Below, one piece after another: positions 8,475 to 17,409 of a stretch of 64,000 bases of DNA (positions are counted from its first letter, which is position 1; every line of letters starts with the position of its first letter). The stretch comes from an uncultured Eubacteriales bacterium. GTDB taxonomy: Bacteria > Bacillota > Clostridia > Oscillospirales > Acutalibacteraceae. The translations under genes and the position numbers were made by a program. The notes under the pieces are model-generated. The model was not told the origin of the DNA, did not search any database, and worked only from the letters and a program-made list of their open reading frames with translations. The stretch lies in NCBI GenBank assembly GCA_934466515.1, contig CAKSLH010000002.1, positions 62,001 to 126,000 of the forward strand, written 5' to 3'.

Positions 8475-9597
8475 AAAATTATTTGAAAATAAAAATATAA
8501 ATGAAAGAGATAAAGAGCTTTTAATCAGGGCAAAAAGGGTTTTAACAGAAAATATTCTTGAGGGAAACGAATATCCTTGGAGTCCGCTTAGGGGAATTGT
8601 TCCGTCCCTTTCGACATATAAGGGAGTCTGGAATTGGGACGCGGCGTTTCACGCCTTGGCAACGGCTAGATGGGACAAGGAATTGGCGTTTGATCAATGC
8701 AAAATAATCTGGAACACACAAAAGGAAAACGGAATGTTCTGCGATGTATGGTATGCCGAGGGCAGAGCGGATTACGGCGCCTGCAAGCCTCCTGTTTTTC
8801 CTTGGGCATTTATGAGAGCGTATAACCTTAATCCCGACGAGGAAGTTTTAAAAACCGCTTATGATAAGTATGTTAAAAATGAAAGCTTTTGGGTAAATGA
8901 GCGCTTTAAAGACGGGCTGTTTCATTACTATTCCATTGACGGCGGAATTTACGCAAAATATGAATCGGGCTGGGATACCTCTGTACGCTGGGATGAATTC
9001 GGCGCTCAAAATCTTTTTGAAATCGACCTTAATTGCTATGCGGTTATGATGTATAGGGCTCTTGCTTCTATGGCTGAAATTCTTAAAAACGGCGAAGAGA
9101 AAAAGTGGCTTGAAAAAGCAGAAAAGCTCTCCGAAAGGATAAACGAATTTTTCTGGAGCGAAGAAAAGGGCGCTTATACCGATATTAAAATATCGGATAA
9201 AAAAAGCACGGGTATTTTATCTCCCGCGTCGTTTATGCCCCTATATATCGGAATTGCGGATAAAGCAAGAGCGGAAAAGCTTGCCGCATTGGCAGCTGAT
9301 AAAAACGCATTTTATCCTTTAATGCCGACTGTTTCTTATGATAATCCGTCATATTCGAGCAGTGATTATTGGAGAGGCCCTACTTGGCTTAATACCGCTT
9401 ATTTTGCTGTTAAGGGTCTTAAGGATTACGGCTTTAAAGAGCTTGCGGAGGATTTAAAAGAGCATATTTTAAATACCGTGTATAACGAAAAGCGCGGAAT
9501 TTATGAATATTATGATTCAAAATCAGGCGAGGGACTCGGCGCTTTTAATTTCGGCTGGTCGGCGGCGTTTATAATTGAATTTATCCTTGATTTTTAA
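8467..9597 (+). CDS. GH63-like (alpha/alpha)6-barrel glycoside hydrolase
   Basis: This 376-residue protein matches the (alpha/alpha)6 catalytic domain of GH63/mannosylglycerate-hydrolase-like enzymes. It shows YKGVWNWDAAFHA near residue 50, SGWDTSVRWD near residue 160 with a likely catalytic Asp, and YWRGPTWLNTAYFA near residue 300. Related enzymes cleave alpha-glucosides or alpha-glucosylglycerate. The substrate is not defined here. No secretion signal is visible. It overlaps the serine hydrolase by 8 bp and precedes the GH78-like gene by 14 bp, so the three are one operon. Confidence 0.72.
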   Translation: MSEKLFENKNINERDKELLIRAKRVLTENILEGNEYPWSPLRGIVPSLSTYKGVWNWDAAFHALATARWDKELAFDQCKIIWNTQKENGMFCDVWYAEGRADYGACKPPVFPWAFMRAYNLNPDEEVLKTAYDKYVKNESFWVNERFKDGLFHYYSIDGGIYAKYESGWDTSVRWDEFGAQNLFEIDLNCYAVMMYRALASMAEILKNGEEKKWLEKAEKLSERINEFFWSEEKGAYTDIKISDKKSTGILSPASFMPLYIGIADKARAEKLAALAADKNAFYPLMPTVSYDNPSYSSSDYWRGPTWLNTAYFAVKGLKDYGFKELAEDLKEHILNTVYNEKRGIYEYYDSKSGEGLGAFNFGWSAAFIIEFILDF

Positions 9598-9611
9598 AAA
9601 GGGAGATTATA

Positions 9612-12113
9612 ATGGAGAAATTTTTATATGTGCGGATAAACGGTCTTGAAAATCCCGACTGTATTGATAACAAACCTGTTTTTACATGGAGCTTTGAAAA
9701 TTCGGGAAACAGAAACCTTTATCAAAAAAGCTTTTCGGTTAAAATAACCGACGAAAACGAAACGGTTTTCGAAAAGAAATTCAGGTCGAATGATATGCGG
9801 TTTGAATATAAAGGTAAGCTTTTAAAAATGCATTCATATAATTTTGAGCTTTGCGCGGTGCTTAGCGATAATTCTGAGGTTAAGGCTAAAAAAACATTCA
9901 AAACCGGACTTTACGGCAAAAAATTTGCCGATTTCGGCACAAAGTGGATAACTGCAAGTAAAAAATATGAGGATAGAGCTATAAGCTTCCGAAAAAGCTT
10001 TGAAATTAAAAAGGATGTTAAAAGCGCGGAAATCTATGTTCTTTCAAGCTCTTGGCAGAGGGTTTATTTAAACGGTACGGCGCTTAAATCCGACGCCTTT
10101 TTACTTCCGCCGAATGCTTCTTTGAATGAAAGATGCGTATATGTCTGCTATGAGCTTGAAAGCTTAAAGAAAGGAAAAAACGATATTAAAATTCTGCTCG
10201 GAGCAGGGTATAACAGCAACTATGTCCGCTTCGGTTGGCGCTGGCTTAAAGGTAAGGGAATGTCCTGCCTTCTTACCTTAAGATATACCGACGGAACATC
10301 GGAAAATATCGTTTCCGATGAAAGCTTTGAGATTTTTGACAGCAAAATTTCTTACTGCGATATGTATAACGGTGAGGTTTTTGACGCAGGATATTCTCCG
10401 TCCAAGCTTGAAAACGCGGTTGAAGGCTCGGCTCCAAAGGGCTTTTGCGCCGCCGCGGAAATTCCCGAAATAAAGGTTATTAAAAGGATAAAACCCGTAA
10501 ACTGCTTTAAATTCGGCTCTTCGGTTATTTATGATTTCGGAGAAAATTTCTGCGGATTAGCGAAAATTTCGCTAAAGGCAAAGAGCGGGCATAAAATAAA
10601 GCTTGAATTTTCTGAGCTTTTAAAAGATGAAAAAACCTTAAATAAACATTCGAACTATAAAGCAAAGGCAACCGATACCTATATATGTAAGGGCGGAGAA
10701 AGGGAAGAATATACACCATATTTTACATATCACGGCTTCAGGTATGCAAAGGTGTCGGGGATAAATAAGAATGTCAGCGAATTTGAAATCGAGGGACTGT
10801 TTTTATCCGCAGATTTAAAATCAGAAAGCGGATTTTTATGCTCGGACAGCACCGTAAACCGAATTTATGAGAATATGATGAGAAGCCTTAGAAGCAACTT
10901 TGTCAGTATTCCTACCGACTGCTGTATGAGAGGGGAAAGAACCCCCTGCCTTATGGATTCGGCATGCGTTGAAACAGCCGCTATTTATAACCTTAATATG
11001 GATAGCTTTTATAATAACTGGCTTGAAAATATTATCGTAGCAAAGGACGAAATCGAGGACCACGGTAACCCAGACTGGGACGGCGACCGAATTCGTCTTA
11101 CCCATGATATGATAACCTATTTAAACGATATAAGTATTGCCGAAAAAAACTATTTGAGGCTTAAAAAATACGCTTTGATTTTTGAAAATAAAGCAAAGGA
11201 TAAATTATGGACCGACGGCTTCGGAGATTGGTGCCACCCGAATACCAATAACTCTTGGGAGGGCTATCATTCCTGCGTTGAGGTTGTAAATTCCTGCTTG
11301 CTCTATGATGTTTTCGTTAAAATGGCGGATATTGCAAAAAGACTTAAAAAGACGGCTGACGAAACACATTTTTCCGATATTGCCATAAAGGTTAAAAAGG
11401 CCTTTAACGAAAAGTATGTCAAACCCGATGGCACCGTTAAAAGCGGAAAGCAGACCGAACAGCTTATGGCTCTTTATGTTAATATAATTCCCGAGGAATT
11501 AAAAGAAAAGGTGCTTTTAAAATTCGAAGAAAATATTTCCTCGTCCTCGCATGACCTCGGAATTTACGGATTGCTTGCCGCCGCAACGGTTCTTCCTAAA
11601 TTAAATAAATCGGATCTTCTTTTAGAGATTTTAAACAGACCCGATTATCCGAGCTTTTTGCTGACAATGTCTGTCGGAGCAACCTCGCTTTGGGAGCAGT
11701 GGTCAATTGAGGACGGCAATATGAGCTCTCATAACCATGCCATGTTTGCAGGCATAGGAAATGCTTTTCAGATGGGCTTTGCGGGAATAAGACCTATTAA
11801 GGAGGGCTTTAAGGAATTTGAAATAAGGCCTTCATTGCCTAAAAAGCTTAACTTTATAAAATGCAAAACGGAAACCGTATCCGGAGTTATTTCCGCCGAA
11901 ATAACGGTAAATTCGGCGTTTACAGAGCTTAAAGCCGAAATCCCAGTAAACACCTCTGCTTTTGTTTATATTCCTGTAAAAGCGAAGGAATTCACCTTGT
12001 TTGACGGGGAATTAAGATTAAGCGAAAATAAATACTCTTATGAAAACGGATTTATAAAATTAAAGCTCGGAAGCGGAAAATATAATTTAAGAGCAGTAAA
12101 TATGAAGATATAA
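9612..12113 (+). CDS. GH78-like alpha-L-rhamnosidase
   Basis: This 833-residue protein has the GH78 layout: an N-terminal Fn3/Bac_rhamnosid_N-like region, a beta-sandwich (about residues 110-290, with KSAEIYVLSSSWQRVYLNGT), a catalytic (alpha/alpha)6 barrel and a C-terminal beta domain (FKEFEIRPSLP). The barrel start IPTDCCMRGERTPCLMDSA near residue 435 is a variant of the typical GH78 IPTDCPQRDER-type segment. The reaction would be release of terminal alpha-L-rhamnose or a related 6-deoxy sugar. No signal peptide is seen. It is the last gene of the rightward set and ends at a strong bidirectional terminator. Confidence 0.78.
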   Translation: MEKFLYVRINGLENPDCIDNKPVFTWSFENSGNRNLYQKSFSVKITDENETVFEKKFRSNDMRFEYKGKLLKMHSYNFELCAVLSDNSEVKAKKTFKTGLYGKKFADFGTKWITASKKYEDRAISFRKSFEIKKDVKSAEIYVLSSSWQRVYLNGTALKSDAFLLPPNASLNERCVYVCYELESLKKGKNDIKILLGAGYNSNYVRFGWRWLKGKGMSCLLTLRYTDGTSENIVSDESFEIFDSKISYCDMYNGEVFDAGYSPSKLENAVEGSAPKGFCAAAEIPEIKVIKRIKPVNCFKFGSSVIYDFGENFCGLAKISLKAKSGHKIKLEFSELLKDEKTLNKHSNYKAKATDTYICKGGEREEYTPYFTYHGFRYAKVSGINKNVSEFEIEGLFLSADLKSESGFLCSDSTVNRIYENMMRSLRSNFVSIPTDCCMRGERTPCLMDSACVETAAIYNLNMDSFYNNWLENIIVAKDEIEDHGNPDWDGDRIRLTHDMITYLNDISIAEKNYLRLKKYALIFENKAKDKLWTDGFGDWCHPNTNNSWEGYHSCVEVVNSCLLYDVFVKMADIAKRLKKTADETHFSDIAIKVKKAFNEKYVKPDGTVKSGKQTEQLMALYVNIIPEELKEKVLLKFEENISSSSHDLGIYGLLAAATVLPKLNKSDLLLEILNRPDYPSFLLTMSVGATSLWEQWSIEDGNMSSHNHAMFAGIGNAFQMGFAGIRPIKEGFKEFEIRPSLPKKLNFIKCKTETVSGVISAEITVNSAFTELKAEIPVNTSAFVYIPVKAKEFTLFDGELRLSENKYSYENGFIKLKLGSGKYNLRAVNMKI

Positions 12114-12148
12114 AAATTCCCCGTACATTAAAAATGTACGGGGAATTT
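12114..12148. terminator. Bidirectional terminator between convergent glycosidase genes
   Basis: AAATTCCCCGTACAT and its exact complement are separated by a 5-base loop, with A/T-rich ends on both sides. It lies between the rightward GH78-like gene and the leftward GH3 gene and can stop transcription from both. Confidence 0.85.
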
Positions 12149-12153
12149 ATTTG

Positions 12154-14487
12154 TTATGAAAGCTTTAAAATCATTTCAAGCACACGCTTTGCGCAGGCAT
12201 AAATATCGCCTTTTGTAAGCTTACCGCTTTCAAGCGCTTCTTTTATTTTTTCAGTCTGATTGCAGGTCATTCTGATATCGTTTCCTGCAAGAATTTCGCA
12301 GTCCTGAGAGGCAAAATTGTCCCAATCGGTTGTAACCATGCCTTTAAAGCCCCATTCTCCGCGGAGAATTCCTGTTATCAAATCATAATTTTCGGAAGAG
12401 TATCTTCCGTTAACCTTATTGTAGCTTGTCATAACGGTAATAGGCTCTGCTTCTTTTATTACTATCTCAAAGCCCTTAAGATATATTTCTCTGAGCGCCC
12501 TTTCGGAAACTCTCGAATCGCTGTTTCTTCGGTTTGTTTCCTTATTGTTGCAGGCAAAGTGCTTAACCGAAGCGGCAACGCCCTGTGACTGAATTCCGCG
12601 CGTCATGGCCGCCGCCATTTTTCCCGAAAGATAAGGGTCCTCTGAATAGTATTCAAAATTTCTTCCGCAAAGCGCGCTTCTGTGAATATTAAGCGCAGGT
12701 GTCAGCCATACTCCGCCGTTGTTTTCCTTAAGCTCTAAAGCTCCGTATTCTCCGATTTTTTCGGCCAACTCCTCATTAAAGCTGCAAGCGATTTGTGTAG
12801 CAATAGGCCAAGCGGTTGCGTAAACATTTTCGACCTCAATTCTGACTCCCGCCGGTCCGTCCATTGTCGGAACAAAGGGAATTCCGAGTCTGTCGTTTCC
12901 TCCGAAACAGCCTACATTTGTCACACTTCTGCTGGGCTTGCCGCCTAAAAGGTCTATCAGTTCGTCGGTTGAGAGCTGAGCCATAAATTCGTCCAATGTG
13001 ATTTCCTTTTCGAAAACCTTTATAAAATCGCCTTTGTTTTCAGGTGCTTTTGCGTTTGGTATTTCACTGTGAGCGGTGTAATCCTTAAGCTTAGCTGAGG
13101 GGAGCTTTTCCATGCTGCCGTCAGAGAGCATGCGTTCTTTAAGCTCGGTCGGGGCAGCAAGCTGAGTAAGTTGTTTTACAACCGTATCTTTTTCTACAGT
13201 CAAAGTATAATCGCATTTTACGGTATCTCTTACACTCGTTCCGACAAAGAAGCTGTATTCGCCCTTTTCAAGAACAAATGCCGACTTTTGAATTTTGCCT
13301 AAATCGTCAAAACTTGCAAGCTCTGAAATTTTAAAGTAAAGAGAATATTCCTTTGCTTCGTTAGGGTTTAATAATTCCGTTTTCTTAAAAGCCTTAAGCT
13401 CTTTGGCAGGCTTTCCGAGCCTGCCCTGCGGCGCGCTTGAATAAATTTGAATTACTTCTTTTCCAGCCACCGTACCGGTATTTTTGACCGTTAAAGAAAT
13501 CTTAATCAAATTACCGTCTTTTACTGCCTTAATGTCGCTTAATTCGAATGTGGTGTAAGAAAGTCCGAAGCCGAAAGGATAGCATACCTTTTGAGCCTTT
13601 TCGGGTACGGTTTCAAAATATCTGTAGCCGACATAAATATCGTCTGTGTAATTGACAAAATCTTCACTTTCATTAAAATTATATGATGACGGATAATCGT
13701 CAAATGAGCTTACCAATGTGTCCGCAAGCTTTCCCGAAGGATTTTCGTCTCCGCAGATTATGTCGGCAATGGCAAGTCCGCCCTCCTGACCTGACTGCCA
13801 TGCAAGTAAAACGGCACTTATTTTATCGTTGTCCTTAAAGAATCCGCAGTCGATAGTTCCGCCTATATTAAGAACTAAAACCGTTCTTTTGAAATTTGCG
13901 GTAACATCTTCTATCATTTTCTGCTCCGCGTCGGTTAAATAGAAGTCTCCCTTATCGCTTGTCCGGTCTAACGCTTCTCCCGAAAAGCGCTTTATAACAA
14001 TTATTGCGGTATCCGCATAAACCGCCGATTTTCTAAGCAAGCTTTCGGGTATTTCGGGTTCCTCGGTTTTCCCTAAATACCCGTCATGCAATGCGCGGTG
14101 CCTTGAATAATTACGGTCCTTTTCGTAATACTGTCTTAAAACCTCTCTTTTATAGAATTCCGACAGCTCGCCGAAAACCTCGGCTTTGCCCTCTTTTTCC
14201 TTTATTTTAAATCCGTCATAAATATTATGGCAGTAAGAGGTATAGACCGCTCCGCTGCCGCCTCCGCCGATTACATAGTCGATTTGACCGGTGCCGAATA
14301 TTGCAACCCTTGCAGGGGCTTTGAGAGGTAAGGTATTATTGAGATTTTTAAGCAATACCATTCCCTCGCATGCCGCCTTGCGCGAAAAATCGGTATGTTT
14401 TTTGCATTCGCTTATTCTCTTTCCGTCAGGACCTAAGGGTAGACAGGGGTGAGTGTTTATTCTTAGCCATTTATTCATAATTTGCAC
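12154..14487 (-). CDS. GH3 beta-glycosidase with inverted domain order
   Basis: This 777-residue protein contains all parts of a family 3 glycosidase, in swapped order. The alpha/beta-sandwich (usual C-terminal) domain comes first at about residues 35-290 (GMVLLKNLNNTLPL, VLNIGGTIDCGFF, LAWQSGQEGG). A fibronectin-III-like domain follows at about 300-420. The TIM-barrel catalytic domain comes last at about 490-777, with MDGPAGVR, SVKHFACNNKE and the nucleophile Asp in TTDWDN at about residue 721. This reversed order is known from some rumen and gut Firmicutes beta-glucosidases. No signal peptide is visible. It faces the GH78-like gene and is divergent from an AraC regulator, its likely controller. 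The exact sugar (glucose, xylose or other) is unresolved. Confidence 0.9.
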   Translation of the reverse strand: MQIMNKWLRINTHPCLPLGPDGKRISECKKHTDFSRKAACEGMVLLKNLNNTLPLKAPARVAIFGTGQIDYVIGGGGSGAVYTSYCHNIYDGFKIKEKEGKAEVFGELSEFYKREVLRQYYEKDRNYSRHRALHDGYLGKTEEPEIPESLLRKSAVYADTAIIVIKRFSGEALDRTSDKGDFYLTDAEQKMIEDVTANFKRTVLVLNIGGTIDCGFFKDNDKISAVLLAWQSGQEGGLAIADIICGDENPSGKLADTLVSSFDDYPSSYNFNESEDFVNYTDDIYVGYRYFETVPEKAQKVCYPFGFGLSYTTFELSDIKAVKDGNLIKISLTVKNTGTVAGKEVIQIYSSAPQGRLGKPAKELKAFKKTELLNPNEAKEYSLYFKISELASFDDLGKIQKSAFVLEKGEYSFFVGTSVRDTVKCDYTLTVEKDTVVKQLTQLAAPTELKERMLSDGSMEKLPSAKLKDYTAHSEIPNAKAPENKGDFIKVFEKEITLDEFMAQLSTDELIDLLGGKPSRSVTNVGCFGGNDRLGIPFVPTMDGPAGVRIEVENVYATAWPIATQIACSFNEELAEKIGEYGALELKENNGGVWLTPALNIHRSALCGRNFEYYSEDPYLSGKMAAAMTRGIQSQGVAASVKHFACNNKETNRRNSDSRVSERALREIYLKGFEIVIKEAEPITVMTSYNKVNGRYSSENYDLITGILRGEWGFKGMVTTDWDNFASQDCEILAGNDIRMTCNQTEKIKEALESGKLTKGDIYACAKRVLEMILKLS

Positions 14488-14507
14488 CTTGTAATTTTAT
14501 TTACTGA

Positions 14508-14536
14508 TTGCATAATAAGTTATTTTATGCTATAAT
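14508..14536 (+). promoter_or_regulatory. Promoter for the second AraC gene
   Basis: TTGCAT at 14508-14513 and TATAAT at 14531-14536 are separated by 17 bp. It lies in the 103-bp space shared with the divergent GH3 gene, so a regulator bound here could act on both. Confidence 0.65.
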
Positions 14537-14590
14537 TCAAGTCATAAATGGTATATTAACAGACAATTTATGCTTTTAAGAGGGAAATAT

Positions 14591-15406
14591 ATGAAACTGC
14601 CTTATTACGAGCCCCGCACGCAGGCACTTGCGGGATATTATTCCGATGTTTTGGACTTTGACGCGCATATTCACCGCGAAATAGAGCTTGTTTATATTAT
14701 TTCAGGCACATCAAAGGTCAATGTTGACGGAAATATTTATAATCTTAAGCAAAACGATATTTTTATCGCATTCCCGAATCAGATTCATACATTTTTTGAT
14801 TCAAAGGATGTTTATTATTGTATCTATATCGTTTCTCCCGATCTGATACCGGATTGGTCGTCTGTTTTAATGAGATTTAAGCCTGCTTTGAATGTTTTTC
14901 CGCTTAAAAGCTTTGATGATGTAATAATTGAAGACCTGCTTAAAATCCTTTTAAAAAAATCCGACGGTAAGCATACAGATAAGCAGTCTGATAAGGTGTT
15001 CCTTTATACCCTGCGCGCTTTCTTTGAAATCCTTATGAAAAAAATCCCTGTAGTAAAGGTGAACCGCACCGATGCCGATTTAATTGAAAAAATCTATGGG
15101 TTTATACATGAAAATTATTGCGAGCCTCTTTCAATTTCGGTTATCGCAAAGAAATTCAATATCAGTAATAGCTATGCCGCCCATATTTTTTCAGACCGCT
15201 TAAAAATAGGATTTTGCAATTTTGTTAACACTATGCGGATAAATAAAGCCTGTGAATTGCTCGGAAAGGATAATCTTAATATAACGGAAATTGCAAACGA
15301 ATGCGGCTTTTCTACCATAAGAACCTTTAACAGGGTTTTTCTTAAAACCGTCGGAATGACGCCTAAGGCTTACAGAAATTCGGGAAATAAAACTGTTGAC
15401 AAATAA
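14591..15406 (+). CDS. AraC family transcriptional regulator
   Basis: The start at 14591 is preferred over an in-frame codon at 14570 because AAGAGGG lies just upstream. The 271-residue protein has a cupin-type sensor domain (FDAHIHREIELVYIISG near the N-terminus, FIAFPNQIHTF) and a C-terminal AraC DNA-binding domain ending ITEIANECGFSTIRTFNRVFLKTVGMTPKAYR. It is divergent from the GH3 gene and likely switches it on in response to a sugar. It is a different protein from the AraC gene at 5.2-6.0 kb. A perfect terminator follows. Confidence 0.88.
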   Translation: MKLPYYEPRTQALAGYYSDVLDFDAHIHREIELVYIISGTSKVNVDGNIYNLKQNDIFIAFPNQIHTFFDSKDVYYCIYIVSPDLIPDWSSVLMRFKPALNVFPLKSFDDVIIEDLLKILLKKSDGKHTDKQSDKVFLYTLRAFFEILMKKIPVVKVNRTDADLIEKIYGFIHENYCEPLSISVIAKKFNISNSYAAHIFSDRLKIGFCNFVNTMRINKACELLGKDNLNITEIANECGFSTIRTFNRVFLKTVGMTPKAYRNSGNKTVDK

Positions 15407-15468
15407 AAATTTTAAATGTATAATTTTCAAAAGAAAATCAGTGTGAATTTTTCTTATATGTATTTTCG

Positions 15469-15504
15469 TCACACACCTTAGCTTTTAAGGTGTGTGATTT
15501 TTTT
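15469..15504 (+). terminator. Rho-independent terminator after the AraC gene
   Basis: TCACACACCTTA pairs exactly with TAAGGTGTGTGA and is followed by seven T residues. Confidence 0.9.
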
Positions 15505-15512
15505 AGAATTAA

Positions 15513-15530
15513 CGAGTCCTGTCACACTAA
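15513..15530. repeat. Solo end of repeat R3 (18 bp)
   Basis: The 18 bases CGAGTCCTGTCACACTAA are identical to the outer right end of the R3 element at 20024-20041. Only this end is present here, directly upstream of the ribosome-binding site of the next gene. It may be a decayed copy or the source of a mobile end. Confidence 0.5.
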
Positions 15531-15542
15531 GGGGAAATAAAA

Positions 15543-16235
15543 ATGAAGAAAATCAAGATTTACAGCGAACCGCTCTATGTAGTCGCAATTATTTTGCTTG
15601 GCCTTGCGGTGGCACTACTTTCAAGCGCAGGCTTCGGAGTTTCTATGATTGTAGCTCCTGCCTATATTCTAAGCTTAAAAACGGGCTTTTTAAGCTTCGG
15701 TCAGGCAGAGTATGTTATACAATCTGTTTTATTTATTGTGTTCTGTTGTGTTATGAAGCGGTTCAAAATTGTATACCTGTCTTCCTTTCTTACCTGCCTG
15801 ATTTACGGCGCCGTTCTCGACCTTTTCAGAACGCTTCCTTTCTTTAATCAGAATATAACAAATCCGGAATCGTTACCCTTTGCTTTAAGAATAGCAATGT
15901 TTGTCCTCGGAGCGGTTTTGACATCGCTTTCCATAGCAATGTTCTATAAAACATATTTTTATCCTCAGGTTTATGATTTCTTTGTAAAAGGCGTAAGCGC
16001 AAAATTCGGGATAAAAAGAACCGTGTTTAAAACCGCTTTTGATTTAACCTGTCTTGCCGCCTCTGCCGTCATGACCTTAGCGTTCTTTAATAAATTTGTC
16101 GGAAAAAATATAGGAACGCTTATTATTGCCGCGCTTAACGGAACGGTTATCGGAATGTTCGGCAAAATGATTGACAAATATTTTGAGGTTGTTCCGATAT
16201 TTAAAAATTTCTCAAAAAAATTTGAGCTTGGCTGA
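15543..16235 (+). CDS. YczE/YitT-type integral membrane protein (DUF6198-like)
   Basis: This 230-residue protein has about five hydrophobic spans and the pattern of the YczE/YyaS membrane family: an N-terminal SEPLYVVAIILLGLAVAL span, AGFGVSMIVAPAYILS, and a central VLGAVLTSLSIAMFY span. Its function is not established. Some relatives sit near transport or antibiotic genes. The ATG follows AAGGGGA at good spacing. It may be co-transcribed with the EamA transporter 57 bp downstream, although that gene has a possible promoter of its own in the gap. Confidence 0.75.
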   Translation: MKKIKIYSEPLYVVAIILLGLAVALLSSAGFGVSMIVAPAYILSLKTGFLSFGQAEYVIQSVLFIVFCCVMKRFKIVYLSSFLTCLIYGAVLDLFRTLPFFNQNITNPESLPFALRIAMFVLGAVLTSLSIAMFYKTYFYPQVYDFFVKGVSAKFGIKRTVFKTAFDLTCLAASAVMTLAFFNKFVGKNIGTLIIAALNGTVIGMFGKMIDKYFEVVPIFKNFSKKFELG

Positions 16236-16292
16236 TTGCTTTTTAAGCTTTCAATGTTATAATTAAATATTATAATGTAAAGAAGTTTTTAT

Positions 16293-17159
16293 ATGCTTAA
16301 AATAAATCAGAAATCCAAGGGTATTATATTTATTATTATCGCCGCATTCGGATTTTCGGGAATGTCGCTTTTTGTTAAGCTCTCAGGCGACCTGCCTGCT
16401 TTTCAAAAGGCGTTTTTCAGAAATTTCGTTGCGCTGATATTTATTTTCTTTGTGATTTTAAAAAATAAAGAGGGCTTTATCCCCGATAAAAAGAGCATTC
16501 CGGATATACTCTTAAGAAGCATTTTCGGAACAGTCGGTCTCGTCTGCAATTTTTATGCGATAGGATATCTTAATCTGTCGGACGCAAATATGTTAAATAA
16601 GCTTTCTCCGTTTTTTTCCATTCTTTTTTCTTTTTTAATTTTAAAGGAAAAACCGAATTTTGTGCAGCTGCTCGGCGTTGCCGCCGCGTTTTTGGGAAGT
16701 GTGCTTATTATAAAGCCCGGGTTTGATAACCCTGCCGTAATTCCTGCAATAGCAGGGCTTATAGGCGGAATGGGCGCAGGAATTGCATATACTTTTGTAA
16801 GGCGTCTCGGCTTTAAAAAGGAAAACGGCAACCGCATAATTTTTTGGTTTTCCTTGTTTTCCTGCACAGTGTGCCTTCCTTTGATGATAATTTCTTTTAA
16901 ACCGATGAGTATTTTGCAGACGGTTTTCCTTATTTTTGCAGGAATATTTGCTTGTATCGGTCAGCTTGGTATTACAAGGGCTTATATGTGCGCTCCCGCA
17001 AAGGAAATCTCGGTTTATGATTACACACAGGTTATTTTCGCGGCAATTTTAGGATATTTCGTTTTCGGCGACCTGCCTGATATATTAAGCGTTTCAGGCT
17101 ATCTTTTGATTATCGGCGCAGGAATAGCAATGTTCTTTTATAATAAAAGAAAAAATTAA
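16293..17159 (+). CDS. EamA/DMT family transporter
   Basis: The 288 residues form ten hydrophobic spans arranged as two EamA repeats, each with the typical start (GIIFIIIAAFGFSGMSLFVK, and GLIGGMGAGIAYTFVRRL in the second half). Members export or import small metabolites such as amino acids or nucleotide sugars, and the substrate cannot be predicted. The membrane topology and length are complete. A terminator hairpin follows at 17167-17197. Confidence 0.87.
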   Translation: MLKINQKSKGIIFIIIAAFGFSGMSLFVKLSGDLPAFQKAFFRNFVALIFIFFVILKNKEGFIPDKKSIPDILLRSIFGTVGLVCNFYAIGYLNLSDANMLNKLSPFFSILFSFLILKEKPNFVQLLGVAAAFLGSVLIIKPGFDNPAVIPAIAGLIGGMGAGIAYTFVRRLGFKKENGNRIIFWFSLFSCTVCLPLMIISFKPMSILQTVFLIFAGIFACIGQLGITRAYMCAPAKEISVYDYTQVIFAAILGYFVFGDLPDILSVSGYLLIIGAGIAMFFYNKRKN

Positions 17160-17166
17160 ACACAAT

Positions 17167-17197
17167 AAAAGCCGACTAACTAAAAGCAGTCGGCTTT
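17167..17197 (+). terminator. Terminator after the EamA transporter
   Basis: AAAGCCGACT and AGTCGGCTTT form a 10-bp stem with a 10-base loop, ending in a T-rich arm followed by AAAC. Confidence 0.6.
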
Positions 17198-17217
17198 AAA
17201 CTGTAGACAACCTGTAA

Positions 17218-17402
17218 ATTAGGCTGTGTTGCGGCGTTTACGCCGCATTTTGTTTTTTCGGCGACATGTGCGGCGGAAAAACACCTTACAAGCGAAAAAC
17301 CGCTTAATTCGGCGGTTTTTCAAGGGCACTGGGGTGGGGTACTCACGGGGATAGAGTGCAGTCCGGAAATCTTTGATTTCCGAGCGAACGGCATCCCCGT
17401 CC
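17218..17402 (+). repeat. Intergenic repeat R1, copy A
   Basis: About 185 bp that recurs in inverted orientation at 45154-45334 with only scattered changes. It holds several hairpins in series: GCGGCGTTTACGCCGC; a TTTTTTCGGCG/CGGCGGAAAAA pair; GAAAAACCGC with GCGGTTTTTC; and CGGAAATC with GATTTCCG. The longest unbroken identity covers the central part GGGGTGGGGTACTCACGGGG and its flanks. The short ORFs inside it are not conserved as protein. It may be a non-autonomous mobile element or a structured RNA. Confidence 0.8.
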
Positions 17403-17409
17403 AAGAGCG

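Noticed and set aside
17219..17404. 61-codon minus-strand frame inside R1 copy A
   Set aside because: The frame follows the hairpins of a repeat and would be broken by changes in copy B, so it is not treated as a gene.
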